DNA of 64,000 nt, taken from Rhizobium lentis (GTDB taxonomy: Bacteria; Pseudomonadota; Alphaproteobacteria; Rhizobiales; Rhizobiaceae). The notes below the pieces were generated by a model. The model was given only the letters and a program-made list of their open reading frames with translations. It ran no database searches and was not told the origin of the DNA. Every line of letters starts with the position of its first letter. Position 1 is the stretch's first letter. Location: contig NZ_CP071454.1 in assembly GCF_017352135.1 (NCBI RefSeq), positions 2,939,001 through 3,003,000 on the forward strand. The letters run 5' to 3'. Below, piece by piece: positions 50,067 to 58,949 of this stretch. Both the position numbers and the translations under genes were made by a program.

Positions 50067-52364
50067 TCACTTTTCGCAAAGCCGTCGGCCGCCGGAATAG
50101 GGCTGATAGCTACAGTCGGACGGCCGAAAGGAGCGGTAACTGCGCGAGCAGGCGGTGATGTTGCAGGACTGCGGTGCGCCTTGGCCATCGACGACCGCTT
50201 CACTCGATCGTACTCCGTTCAGCGTCGGTTCGACCGTCGCCCCGCGGATGAAGTCCCGCCAAATATGGGCTGGCAGGGCGCCGCCCGTTACCCCCTTCAT
50301 CGGCGTGTCATCGTCATTGCCAACCCAGACACCGACGACGAGGGTGTCCGTGAAGCCGACGAACCAGGCATCACGATTGTTCTGGCTGGTGCCGGTCTTG
50401 CCAGCCGCAAAGGTGCCGGGATCTGCTCCCCGTCCGGTGCCGCGCTCGACCACCAGCTGCAGCAGCCCGAGGAGATCGGACTGGTAAGGCGAAAGATCGA
50501 CACCCGGCTTTGATTGCGCGCCAACGCGAAAGGCCTTGGGCTGCCCTGCCGCCTGGAAGTCGATGATACCCCAGGGCTTGACAGGTGCCCTGCCGAGCTG
50601 GACGGACGCATAGGCGCTGGTGAGATTGAGCAGATTGACTTCGGAGGTACCAAGCGCCAAGGACGGCGTGTTGGCCAGGGGTGCATCGATGCCGAGTTCG
50701 CGCGCTGCGGCAATCACATTGTCGAGACCAACCTCTTCGGCGAGCGACACTGAGGCGGCATTGAGCGATCGCGCGAACGCCTCGGCAAGCGATACCCAAC
50801 CGCGATAATCGCCACCGGAATTTTCTGGCGACCAGCCGTCGATCTCGATTGGTGCGTCCAGCACCTGGTCGGACAAGGTGAGCCCAGCCTTCAGCGCCGC
50901 GTAGTAGACGAAGAGCTTGAAGGTGGAGCCCGGCTGGCGCATGGCGGTGACGGCGCGGTTGAACTGGCTCGCCTCGTAGTCGCGCCCGCCAACCATCGCA
51001 ACGACCGCGCCGTCCGGCGTCATCGCAACCAACGCCGCCTGGGATGCTCCGACCGCCTTTCCTTCGCTGTCCAAGGCCTTCTTCATGACGCGCTCGGCGA
51101 TCTGCTGCAGCTGCGGCATCAGCGTGGTGCGCACCGTCGTTGAACCTGGCGAGGAGCCGGCGATTTCGCTCGCCTGCGGTGAAATCCAGTCTGCAAACCA
51201 GCTCCCGGAGCGCGGCGTGGGCGTCGTCGGGTGCAGCCTGGCAAAGCTCGTCTTGGCTTCCGCCGCCTGTGGCTCGGTGATCTTGCCATTGGCCGTCATC
51301 GCGTCGAGAACGACCAGGGTGCGCTGCCGGGCGCCCTCGAAATTGTCGATCGGGTTCCATTGGCTCGGCGCCCGCAGCAACCCCGCCAGCATCGCCGACT
51401 CCGGCAGGTTGAGGGCGCCGATATCCTTGTTGAAATAGATGCGCGCGGCGGCAGGCATTCCGGTCGCGCCCGCGCCGAGATAGACGCTGTTGAGATAGCG
51501 CGTCAGGATTTCGCGCTTGCCGAGCTTCCACTCCAGCCAGACGGCGATGACGAGCTCCTGAATCTTTCGTTTAATCGTTCGATCGCTGTCGAGGTATTGC
51601 AGCTTGATGAGTTGCTGCGTGATCGTGCTGCCACCCTCTACCACCGAGCCAGCCTTCAAGTTCCGCAGAAACGCCCGCCCGATGCCCCTGGGATCGACGC
51701 CGAAATGATCCATGAACCGGCGATCCTCAATCGAAAGGACGGCATCGATCAGATGCGGCGGAAACTGGTCGTATCGCGCATATGGCCCTTGATAAGGTCC
51801 CTGTCTTACCAGTGGCGCGCCATCGGCGGTTTCCAGCACCACGACCGGCTTCAAAGTGCCATCGCGGATTTCGCTCCAGGGCACGTCTTTCAATGCCCAC
51901 ACCAGCACGCTGGTGACGAGGAGGCAGACAAGCAGTGCCGACCCCAGAGCGAATTTCCGCCAGCCCGCCGGATGCGACCGGCGCTGGCTGCTTTCACCCG
52001 GATTGGTCCGCCGCTCGCGAATTCCGTGCCCGGTTCTGGCGAGAGCTGGGGTCATCCACCTGGCCGGAGCCGATGTTGCTGCAAGGCGCAACAAGTTCCC
52101 TAGCTTCCGCCTTAAAACCGAGGCGGCCGTCCTGCACTTCGCCAACGCCGAACTTGCCTGCAAATCGTCACGCAGCGCACGGAATAGATTGCTCATGGCC
52201 CGTCGGGTCCGGCCGAAGGATGCGTGGGGCGGTTGCGGGTCATCGACTTGGGTGCTTCCCGGCGATTCCCCAGCAACCGCTGGCGCCTCCGGATCGACTG
52301 TCTGATTGCGACCCGGGCTCGAGCTGTTAACGCTTTCACCTGAGGATTCGGGAGAATTGGGCAT
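50067..52364 (-). CDS. Bifunctional penicillin-binding protein (PBP1A/1C type)
   Basis: 765 residues. A long basic/polar cytoplasmic N-terminus and one span (ALGSALLVCLLVTSVLVWAL) precede the glycosyltransferase domain with EDRRFMDHFGVD (about residue 211) and EGGSTITQQLIK. The transpeptidase has SxxK in RQPGSTFKLFVYY (about residue 478), SLN, and KTGTSQNN (about 654). It polymerises and cross-links peptidoglycan. The C-terminus has several Cys, unusual but seen in some rhizobial members. Flanked by a cysN-like repeat. Confidence 0.93.
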   Translation of the reverse strand: MPNSPESSGESVNSSSPGRNQTVDPEAPAVAGESPGSTQVDDPQPPHASFGRTRRAMSNLFRALRDDLQASSALAKCRTAASVLRRKLGNLLRLAATSAPARWMTPALARTGHGIRERRTNPGESSQRRSHPAGWRKFALGSALLVCLLVTSVLVWALKDVPWSEIRDGTLKPVVVLETADGAPLVRQGPYQGPYARYDQFPPHLIDAVLSIEDRRFMDHFGVDPRGIGRAFLRNLKAGSVVEGGSTITQQLIKLQYLDSDRTIKRKIQELVIAVWLEWKLGKREILTRYLNSVYLGAGATGMPAAARIYFNKDIGALNLPESAMLAGLLRAPSQWNPIDNFEGARQRTLVVLDAMTANGKITEPQAAEAKTSFARLHPTTPTPRSGSWFADWISPQASEIAGSSPGSTTVRTTLMPQLQQIAERVMKKALDSEGKAVGASQAALVAMTPDGAVVAMVGGRDYEASQFNRAVTAMRQPGSTFKLFVYYAALKAGLTLSDQVLDAPIEIDGWSPENSGGDYRGWVSLAEAFARSLNAASVSLAEEVGLDNVIAAARELGIDAPLANTPSLALGTSEVNLLNLTSAYASVQLGRAPVKPWGIIDFQAAGQPKAFRVGAQSKPGVDLSPYQSDLLGLLQLVVERGTGRGADPGTFAAGKTGTSQNNRDAWFVGFTDTLVVGVWVGNDDDTPMKGVTGGALPAHIWRDFIRGATVEPTLNGVRSSEAVVDGQGAPQSCNITACSRSYRSFRPSDCSYQPYSGGRRLCEK

Positions 52365-52641
52365 CGTTTACCGCTAAAAGCCAATGCTGCATGACCTTTA
52401 TAGCCGGGTGATGATGAGTGTTCTACCGCAAAAGGACCGTCCAGGCTTGCCGTCCCCATTAACCGGGCGCGAAGGTTCGATCCTTGCTCGTCGAAAAGCC
52501 ACCATTTCGCGCCACCTGCGGACATTGCCAGCCATGCAGAAAGGATTACCTTTGATGCAGGGGCTTACCTGTCGAACGGGAGTTCCTGGCTGAGGGCTCC
52601 CTTATTGTCGCCTCGTTAAGCGTAAGGAGGGGATAGCATCC

Positions 52642-53619
52642 ATGTTGCTGGAAGATTTGTATCGCCTGATGAAGATCGGGCACGTGCAGGCCCAGGGAAT
52701 TGTCGACACAATGACCCAGCCCGTTGTCGTGCTGGATCAGCATTTCTGTATTACGACCGCAAACAACGCGTTCATCAAGGCTTTCGAAGTCGACCGGGAT
52801 GACATCCTCTCCCAAAACTTCTTCGGGCTTGGCAATGGGCAGTGGGATGTCCCGGAGCTTCGGCGGCTCATATCCTCTGTCATCCCACGGTCCGCTGCCG
52901 TCATCGGCTTTGAAGTGAAGCATGATTTCCCGACAATCGGCCACCGTACGTTTCTTGTCGACGCCCGACGCCTCGTTCATCCGGATGACAACAGTCCCAA
53001 TATCCTGGTCATCTTCGACGACGTGACGGAGCGCCAGCGCCACGATGCCGAGATGGACTTCATCGTCGCGGAGATGCGGCATCGGTTGAGGAATCTCGCG
53101 GCCGTCGTTCAGTCGGTCGTGAAGAACTCCAGGACCGACGATCCGGCCGTGGCAAGCTTCAAGGAAGCGCTGCTTGAAAGGCTGCGTGTCACCTTTCGCG
53201 CTCAGGAAGTTGCCGCCCTTGGTGGGGTGGCTGACTTCGAAGCCTTGCTGACAGGCGCGATCGGTAGCACGGTTTTGCAACGGCTCGAATGCTCTGGACC
53301 TTCCGTAGAAATTCTCAGTTCAAAGGTTCTTCCGGTCAGCATGATCCTGCACGAACTCAGCACGAACGCATTGAAACACGGAGCTGCCTCGATACCGGCC
53401 GGAAAGATACGGGTGACCTGGGAATTGGAAGCAAGTCCGCCGGATCGGACGACGCTTGTATGCCAGTGGCGCGAGGAAGCAGGGCCGCGTATCTCTGAGC
53501 CTGTCAGCAAGGGCTATGGGACCGAACTGATCGAAGGCCTCGCCGTCCATATGGGTGGAAGCGTGGAACTTACCTATCCTTCCAGCGGGTTCACTGCGAC
53601 GATCAAAATCCCGATGTGA
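52642..53619 (+). CDS. HWE-family sensor histidine kinase with PAS domain
   Basis: 325 residues, soluble. PAS domain near residues 25-130 (PVVVLDQHFCITTANNAFIKAFEVDRDDI to PNILVIFDDVTERQRHD). The kinase core has the HisKA_2/HWE-like H-box AEMRHRLRNLAAVVQSVV (His147), the N-box LHELSTNALKHGA and the late GYGTELIEGLAVHMGGSVELT. No response regulator is adjacent. In alphaproteobacteria such kinases often feed general stress response or light signalling. Confidence 0.88.
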   Translation: MLLEDLYRLMKIGHVQAQGIVDTMTQPVVVLDQHFCITTANNAFIKAFEVDRDDILSQNFFGLGNGQWDVPELRRLISSVIPRSAAVIGFEVKHDFPTIGHRTFLVDARRLVHPDDNSPNILVIFDDVTERQRHDAEMDFIVAEMRHRLRNLAAVVQSVVKNSRTDDPAVASFKEALLERLRVTFRAQEVAALGGVADFEALLTGAIGSTVLQRLECSGPSVEILSSKVLPVSMILHELSTNALKHGAASIPAGKIRVTWELEASPPDRTTLVCQWREEAGPRISEPVSKGYGTELIEGLAVHMGGSVELTYPSSGFTATIKIPM

Positions 53620-53712
53620 GGTCATGAGAGGCCGGCGCGAGAGCCGAAAGCGGGACCAAGGTCCTTGTCGCAGAGTGGGCAGCGAGCTCGCGGCGAGATC
53701 GCCGTTCAGCAG

Positions 53713-53741
53713 GAATCCGCCAGCCTGCAATGGGCGGATTC
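53713..53741. terminator. Possible bidirectional terminator hairpin
   Basis: GAATCCGCC (53713-53721) pairs with GGCGGATTC (53733-53741) around an 11-base loop, in the gap between the convergent HWE kinase and cysN. It has no long T-run, so its role as a terminator is only likely. Confidence 0.5.
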
Positions 53742-53795
53742 GGCTTCGCATAAAACCGCATAAGAGACCAGCCTGGCTGGCCCCTCAATCCCCGA

Positions 53796-55286
53796 TTAAA
53801 TATCGCTGGCGGCGCTCGACCACAGCTCGGCCGCCTCGGCTGCCGTCATGCGGCGCACCTCGGCCTCGTGGCTGCGGCTGGCGAAAAGCTCGCTCGCCAT
53901 GATCTGCTCGGCAAGATCGGCCGGAAGCGACAGGATGACGCGGGCTTCGCCATTGTGGAGGCCGCCGAGTTCGGCGCGTTTGCCGGTCACCATGCCGCCG
54001 GCGACCGTATTGTTGGTCTCCGGATCGATCAGAATGAAGGAGCCGGAATTCCGGTTCTGCTCGTAAGGGTCGAAGATCGCTGCTTCGTCGAAGGCAAGGC
54101 GCACCTTGCCGATGGCGTTCATGTAGAGCCGCTGGGCGGGATTCCACGTGCCGGTCTTCAGTTCGAGCTGGCTGAGCGGCTGCACCTGGACGCGCTGGCG
54201 GCGGCTGCCGCTCTTCAGCCAGTAGCGTTTGCCGGGCTCGATGCCCTCCGGCTGGAGGGCGACGACCTGCGCGTCGAAGGCGAGTCCGACCTGCGGCTGG
54301 GCGTCGATCGAGACGATCATGTCGCCGCGCGCCACGTCGACCTGGCGGTCGAGCACCAGCGTGATCGCGTCGCCGGCAACCGCGGCGTTGCGCACGAGAT
54401 CGAAGGTGACGATCTTGGAGACGTTGGCGACCATGCCCGACGGCAGGATCATGACGCTGTCGCCCGGTTTGACCGAGCCGCCGGCAACCGTGCCCTGATA
54501 GCCGCGGAAGCTTTCGCCGGGGCGCGAGACGCGCTGCACCGACAGGCGGAAGCCGACCGTCTGCGACGAACGCACGGTCGCAAGCTCCAGCGTCTCCACC
54601 AGCGTCGGGCCAGTGTACCAGGGCATGGCGCCCTGGCCGGAATAGACGACGTTTTCGCCCTTCAGCGCCGACATCGGAATGGCGGTGATCTGCTTGACGC
54701 CGAGCGACAGCGCGAATTCGCGGAATTCGTGGCTGATCTTCTCGAAGCCGGCGCGGTCGTAGCCCGTCAGGTCGATCTTGTTGACGGCGAGCACGAACTG
54801 CTTGATCCCCAGCAGCGAGGCGATTGTCGCGTGGCGGCGCGTCTGCTCGAGGATTCCGAGACGGGCGTCGACGAGCAGGATGGCGAGATCGGCGGTCGAG
54901 GCGCCAGTCGCCATATTACGGGTATATTGTTCGTGACCGGGCGTGTCGGCGACGATGAAGGAGCGTTTGTCGGTCGAGAAATAGCGATAGGCGACATCGA
55001 TGGTGATGCCCTGTTCGCGCTCGGCCTGCAGGCCGTCGAGCAGGAGCGCGAAGTCGGGCAGGCCGAGATCGTTCTGCTTGCCGGTGGAATCGCGCTGCAG
55101 CGTGGCGGCTTGGTCTTCCTTGACCGCCTTGGTGTCCCACAGCAGGCGGCCGATCAGCGTCGACTTGCCGTCATCGACGCTGCCGCAGGTGATGAGGCGC
55201 AGCGGACGCGAGTCGCGCTTCTGCGGCTCGGCGGCGGGCAGGCTGGCAACGGTTGCGGCCGAGACGGCGGTTTGGGCTGCGGTCAT
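53796..55286 (-). CDS. cysN: Sulfate adenylyltransferase subunit 1 (CysN)
   Basis: 496 residues, translation-factor GTPase superfamily. G1 is ITCGSVDDGKSTLIGRLLWD, switch region DTPGHEQYTRNMATGAS (G3), then AVNKIDL (G4); the beta-barrel domains follow. It couples GTP hydrolysis to APS formation by CysD. The ATG at 55286 lies one base after the cysD stop. No fused CysC kinase is present, and the last part is repeated 3.87 kb away. Together with CysH it belongs to assimilatory sulfate reduction. Confidence 0.95.
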   Translation of the reverse strand: MTAAQTAVSAATVASLPAAEPQKRDSRPLRLITCGSVDDGKSTLIGRLLWDTKAVKEDQAATLQRDSTGKQNDLGLPDFALLLDGLQAEREQGITIDVAYRYFSTDKRSFIVADTPGHEQYTRNMATGASTADLAILLVDARLGILEQTRRHATIASLLGIKQFVLAVNKIDLTGYDRAGFEKISHEFREFALSLGVKQITAIPMSALKGENVVYSGQGAMPWYTGPTLVETLELATVRSSQTVGFRLSVQRVSRPGESFRGYQGTVAGGSVKPGDSVMILPSGMVANVSKIVTFDLVRNAAVAGDAITLVLDRQVDVARGDMIVSIDAQPQVGLAFDAQVVALQPEGIEPGKRYWLKSGSRRQRVQVQPLSQLELKTGTWNPAQRLYMNAIGKVRLAFDEAAIFDPYEQNRNSGSFILIDPETNNTVAGGMVTGKRAELGGLHNGEARVILSLPADLAEQIMASELFASRSHEAEVRRMTAAEAAELWSSAASDI

Positions 55287-55287
55287 C

Positions 55288-56241
55288 TCAGAAATATCCT
55301 TCACGCTTCTTCTTTTCCATGGAGCCGGACTGGTCGCGGTCGATGGCGCGGCCCTGGCGTTCGGACACCGTTGCAATTTCGAGTTCGGCAATCACCTCTT
55401 CGAGCGTGCTAGCCTCGGAGCGGATTGCGCCGGTCAGCGGGAAATCGCCGAGCGTGCGGAAGCGGATCATGCCTTCCTGGCGCACTTCGCCGGGCAGCAG
55501 TTCGAGACGCGGATCCTCGGCAAGGATGATCATGCCGTCGCGCTCCACGAACTTGCGCTTGCGGGCGTAGTAGAGCGGCACGAGCGGGATATCCTCGGCC
55601 TGGATGTAGCGCCAGATATCGACCTCGGTCCAGTTCGACAGCGGGAAGGCGCGCACGCTATCGCCCTTGCGGATCATGCCGTTATAGATGTTCCAGAGTT
55701 CCGGCCGTTGATTGCGCGGGTCCCAGCGATGGTCCGGCGTGCGGAAGGAATAGATGCGCTCCTTGGCGCGGCTGGCCTCCTCGTCGCGCCGGGCGCCGCC
55801 GAAAGCGGCGTCGAACTGGCCGGCATCGAGCGCCTGGCGCAGGCTTTCGGTCTTCATGATGTCGGTGAAGGCCGCCGAGCCATGAGTGAAGGGCGTGATG
55901 TTTTCGGCCGCGCCGCGCGGATTGATATGCTCGATGAGATCGAGATCGTACTTCTTCGCGGTCTCGTCGCGGAAGGCGATCATCTCACGGAATTTCCAGC
56001 CGGTGTTCACGTGCAGCAGCGGGAAGGGCACGCGGCCGGGATAGAAGGCCTTGCGCGCCAGGTGCAGCAGCACCGAGGAATCCTTGCCGATCGAATAGAG
56101 CATGACGGGACGCTCGAATTCGGCCGCCACTTCGCGGAAGATGTGGATGGATTCGTTTTCCAGCGCCTTCAGATGCGGGTCGAGCGGCGCCTTGGCGCTC
56201 TGGGGATTGCTGAGTTCCGTATCCAGACGGCTATCGGGCAT
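55288..56241 (-). CDS. cysD: Sulfate adenylyltransferase subunit 2 (CysD)
   Basis: 317 residues. PP-loop ATPase fold: [22 protein letters not shown] (PP-motif), then [73 protein letters not shown], and [25 protein letters not shown]. Adenylates sulfate to APS with CysN. It lies 111 bases after cysH and one base before cysN. Confidence 0.96.
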   Translation of the reverse strand: MPDSRLDTELSNPQSAKAPLDPHLKALENESIHIFREVAAEFERPVMLYSIGKDSSVLLHLARKAFYPGRVPFPLLHVNTGWKFREMIAFRDETAKKYDLDLIEHINPRGAAENITPFTHGSAAFTDIMKTESLRQALDAGQFDAAFGGARRDEEASRAKERIYSFRTPDHRWDPRNQRPELWNIYNGMIRKGDSVRAFPLSNWTEVDIWRYIQAEDIPLVPLYYARKRKFVERDGMIILAEDPRLELLPGEVRQEGMIRFRTLGDFPLTGAIRSEASTLEEVIAELEIATVSERQGRAIDRDQSGSMEKKKREGYF

Positions 56242-56352
56242 GTCTTACTCCAGACTGTCGGTCCTTGCGGCTGCTTGCAAGGTTTTCTCGATTGTGGCTC
56301 TCCAGGGCCTGCGGCGATCGCCGCGCCCTGATCCGAAAAGCCGTGAAGATGG

Positions 56353-57093
56353 TTATTGTGCGGCGATCGCCGCGGCCTCTTCGGCGACATGCAGGCCGCA
56401 TTCGCGCTTCTCGTCCTGCTCCCACCACCAGCGGCCGGCGCGCTCCGGCTCACCGGGCTTGATCGCCCGGGTGCAGGGCTCGCAGCCGATCGAGGGATAG
56501 CCGCGCGCATGCAGCGGATTGACCGGCACGCCGTTTTCGGAAACGAAGGCCTTGATTGCCTCCAGATCCCAATCGGCGAGCGGATTGACCTTCAACAGGT
56601 GCCGTTCGGCATCATATTCGGCAAAGGGCGTCTCTGCGCGGTTGGCCGATTGCCCCCGGCGCAGGCCGGTGATCCAGATCGTCGCTCCTTCGAGCGCACG
56701 CGCAAGCGGCTTCAGCTTGCGCACGCCGCAACAGGCATGCCGGGCTTCGACGCTCTCGTAGAAACCGTTGAGGCCGTATTGCGCCGCATAGGCGTCGATA
56801 TCGGCCTTCTCGGGTGCGAAGCGCTTGATTTGGATGTCGTACTGGCTTTCCGTCTCGTCGATCAGCGCGAGCGTTTCGGCAAACAGCCGGCCCGTCTCAA
56901 GCGTGGCGATGTCGATCGGCAGGCGGTGCGTGCCGATCTCGGCGGTGATCACCTGGTCTTCGATGCCGAGCGAGGTGGTGAACACCACGCGGCCGCCAAG
57001 GCCCGAGACCAGCGACAGACGCTGCGCAAGATCGAGGCCCGCCAGCTTCTCGTTCAGCGCCTCGGCTTCTGCATTGGTATTGATAACAGTCAT
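56353..57093 (-). CDS. cysH: Phosphoadenylyl/adenylyl-sulfate reductase (CysH, APS-type)
   Basis: 246 residues. The PP-loop region FTTSLGIEDQVITAEI is followed by the iron-sulfur cysteine pairs Cys121-Cys122 (HACCGVRK) and Cys204/Cys207 (GCEPC), and a catalytic Cys232 in the ECGLH motif. The [4Fe-4S] pairs mark the APS (not PAPS) reductase type, common in rhizobia. It reduces APS to sulfite for the assimilation pathway. It leads cysH-cysD-cysN, with a likely operator 164 bases upstream. Confidence 0.95.
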   Translation of the reverse strand: MTVINTNAEAEALNEKLAGLDLAQRLSLVSGLGGRVVFTTSLGIEDQVITAEIGTHRLPIDIATLETGRLFAETLALIDETESQYDIQIKRFAPEKADIDAYAAQYGLNGFYESVEARHACCGVRKLKPLARALEGATIWITGLRRGQSANRAETPFAEYDAERHLLKVNPLADWDLEAIKAFVSENGVPVNPLHARGYPSIGCEPCTRAIKPGEPERAGRWWWEQDEKRECGLHVAEEAAAIAAQ

Positions 57094-57510
57094 GGGAATC
57101 CTGTCCTTAGTTGACCGGAGTATCGCAGTTCACGTCTCGATCGGACAGAAAAAGGGATTTCGAAAGCTGCGGCCGCAAGAGCAAATATCTCTCCGAAGCT
57201 GCCGCAATGCAAAAAAACAGCCGCCCGCGGAGGAAAATCCGCGCGGCGAGCTGATGTCTACAAAAATAGTAGAGTTACACGCAGCCTGTCAATCCGAAAT
57301 CTGAAGTGATGCCGAAAAAGATGCGCGACGGCCGCTTTTGGCGTAAATTGCAATGGCTAGGCCAAGAATGAAGAACAAGGCCAAAGCGCTTGATCCTCAA
57401 GGCTTTCCCCGCGCGTTCAAATTCCGTTCATGCTGGTTGTGCCATAGAGGCTGATGTACTCGTGAAGCGGCGCGGAAATGCGCGCCGCCTGTGTGTGTCG
57501 ATGGTCTGAG
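57094..57510. other. Intergenic region between cysH and rrf2
   Basis: 417 bases between divergent cysH and the Rrf2 gene, holding both promoters. A dyad at 57257-57273 is the only strong signal. No small gene is supported. Confidence 0.5.
57257..57273. promoter_or_regulatory. Dyad, candidate Cys operator
   Basis: TCTAC at 57257-57261 and GTAGA at 57269-57273 flank a seven-base A/T-rich centre. It lies 164 bases ahead of cysH and 238 before the Rrf2 start, so it could serve an Rrf2-family or LysR-family sulfur regulator. Assignment rests on position and symmetry. Confidence 0.5.
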
Positions 57511-57957
57511 ATGATTACGCAAAAGGCGAAATATGCGCTGCGGGCGCTGACGGCTCTGGCGGATGCCGATGCCGACGAACCGGTGATGATTTCCGATATC
57601 GCCGCGCAGCAGAAGATTCCGAAGAAGTTCCTCGAACAGATCCTGCTCGACCTGAAACATCATGGTATCGTTGCCAGCCGCCGCGGCAAGCAGGGCGGTT
57701 ATCTTCTTCTGAAACCGGCCGACACCATCACCTTCGGCGAGATCCTGCGCATCGTCGACGGCCCGATCGCGCCGCTGCCGTGTCTCTCACTCACCGCCTA
57801 TCGCCGGTGCGACGATTGCGACGGCGAACAGAACTGCCAGATCCGCCACGTCTTCGCCAAGGTGGCCGACGCCACCCGCAAGGTGCTGTTCTCGACGACC
57901 ATCGCCGACGCGGTGCAGCCCGCCCGCAGCGCCGAAGTCACCCGGCTGCTGGCCTGA
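57511..57957 (+). CDS. Rrf2 family regulator with cysteine cluster
   Basis: 148 residues. Winged-helix part QKAKYALRALTALADADADEPVMISDIAAQQKIPKKFLEQILLDLKHHGIVASRRGKQGGYLL is the Rrf2 signature. The effector segment has four Cys (91, 100, 103, 109; PCLSLTAYRRCDDCDGEQNCQ), compared with three in IscR, so an Fe-S cluster is likely. Divergent from cysHDN, it may sense Fe-S or sulfur status and control them; that is inference. The ATG lacks a strong ribosome site. Confidence 0.88.
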   Translation: MITQKAKYALRALTALADADADEPVMISDIAAQQKIPKKFLEQILLDLKHHGIVASRRGKQGGYLLLKPADTITFGEILRIVDGPIAPLPCLSLTAYRRCDDCDGEQNCQIRHVFAKVADATRKVLFSTTIADAVQPARSAEVTRLLA

Positions 57958-58059
57958 GCATCGCGCTGTCGCCGCCTCTGTCTTCAAGATTTGGTGAAAC
58001 AGCTTTTCTTCCCGTCGGGATGCTCCACCTGCCTGCCCATGCGGGTAGGGAGAAGATCC

Positions 58060-58446
58060 ATGTTTGCACTTTCGATAAAGCATGTGCTGGCTGCCGTCGG
58101 CCTGTCGGCTGCCCTTGCGACGAGCGCTGCCGCCCATCACGGCTGGTCCTGGGCCGAGGCCGACCAGATCGAGCTTCGCGGCACCATCGAGAAAATATCA
58201 ATGGGCGGGCCGCATCCGACGCTCGATGTTGCGACGGCCGATGATGGCGTCTGGCGCGTCGAGCTCGGCAATCCGCGCCAGACGGAACGCTCCGGCTTCG
58301 TCGAAGGCGTCGCCAAGCCCGGCGACCCGGTGGTTGCGCTCGGCAACCGTTCGCAGGATCCGAAGGAGAAGCGGATGAAGGCGGTGCGCATCACCATCGG
58401 TGAGAAGCGCTACGATATCTATCCCGACCGCATCCGGACGAACTGA
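58060..58446 (+). CDS. DUF6152-like secreted protein
   Basis: 128 residues with a signal peptide (VLAAVGLSAALATSAAA-HHGWSW). The mature protein opens with His-His-Gly-Trp and continues QIELRGTIEKISMGGPHPTLDVATADDGVWRVELGNPRQTERSGFVEGVAKPGDPVVALGNRSQD, an OB-like small beta fold. The HHGW start could bind a metal such as copper. The ATG at 58060 follows GGAGAAGATCC. It is 18 bases before the membrane gene and likely cotranscribed with it. Confidence 0.8.
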   Translation: MFALSIKHVLAAVGLSAALATSAAAHHGWSWAEADQIELRGTIEKISMGGPHPTLDVATADDGVWRVELGNPRQTERSGFVEGVAKPGDPVVALGNRSQDPKEKRMKAVRITIGEKRYDIYPDRIRTN

Positions 58447-58464
58447 TTTCGGGCGAACCGCGCT

Positions 58465-58938
58465 GTGATCGACATTCTCGAATGGCTGCAGGCGACGCTG
58501 CCTGCGGCGACACTCCGGCGCTCCGGAACGCTCTACATGGTCGTCAACGCCGCCCATATCCTGGCGATCGGCCTGCTCGTCGGCGCCATCCTGCCGCTCG
58601 ATCTGAGGCTCGCCGGCTTCTTCCGTAAGGTGCCGGTGGAAATCCTCGCCCCGTTCCTCTCTCGCGCCGCCGGCATCGGCCTCGCCGCGGCTCTTCTCAC
58701 CGGCTTCTGCCTCTTCAGCGTGCGAGCGGTCGAATATGCCGCCAATCCCGCCTTCCTCGCCAAACTCGGACTGATTGCCTTCGGGTTGCTCAATGTGCTC
58801 GCCGTCCACACGGGGCAGGGTTGGCGAACTGCAATCAAAGTCGGCATTCTACGCCCTGCCGTTACAGTTTCTGCGGCTCTGTCGGCGGCAACGTGGATCG
58901 CCGCCCTTGTGGCGGGGCGCTGGATCGGATTTCTCTGA
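58465..58938 (+). CDS. Four-span membrane protein (DUF6644/DUF2214-like)
   Basis: 157 residues from a GTG at 58465, with four hydrophobic spans (about 22-45, 65-85, 95-115, 130-155). The opening MIDILEWLQATLPAATLRRSGTLYMVVNAAHILAIGLLVGAILPLDLRL has the conserved-looking His in NAAHILAIG. It pairs with the small HHGW secreted protein upstream, as commonly seen for DUF6152 partners. Function unknown; a copper- or haem-linked role is a guess. Confidence 0.75.
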   Translation: MIDILEWLQATLPAATLRRSGTLYMVVNAAHILAIGLLVGAILPLDLRLAGFFRKVPVEILAPFLSRAAGIGLAAALLTGFCLFSVRAVEYAANPAFLAKLGLIAFGLLNVLAVHTGQGWRTAIKVGILRPAVTVSAALSAATWIAALVAGRWIGFL

Positions 58939-58949
58939 TCCGATTCCTC

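Noticed and set aside
53868-55412. A 514-codon plus-strand frame over cysN
   Set aside because: Antisense to cysN; no start signal or domain.
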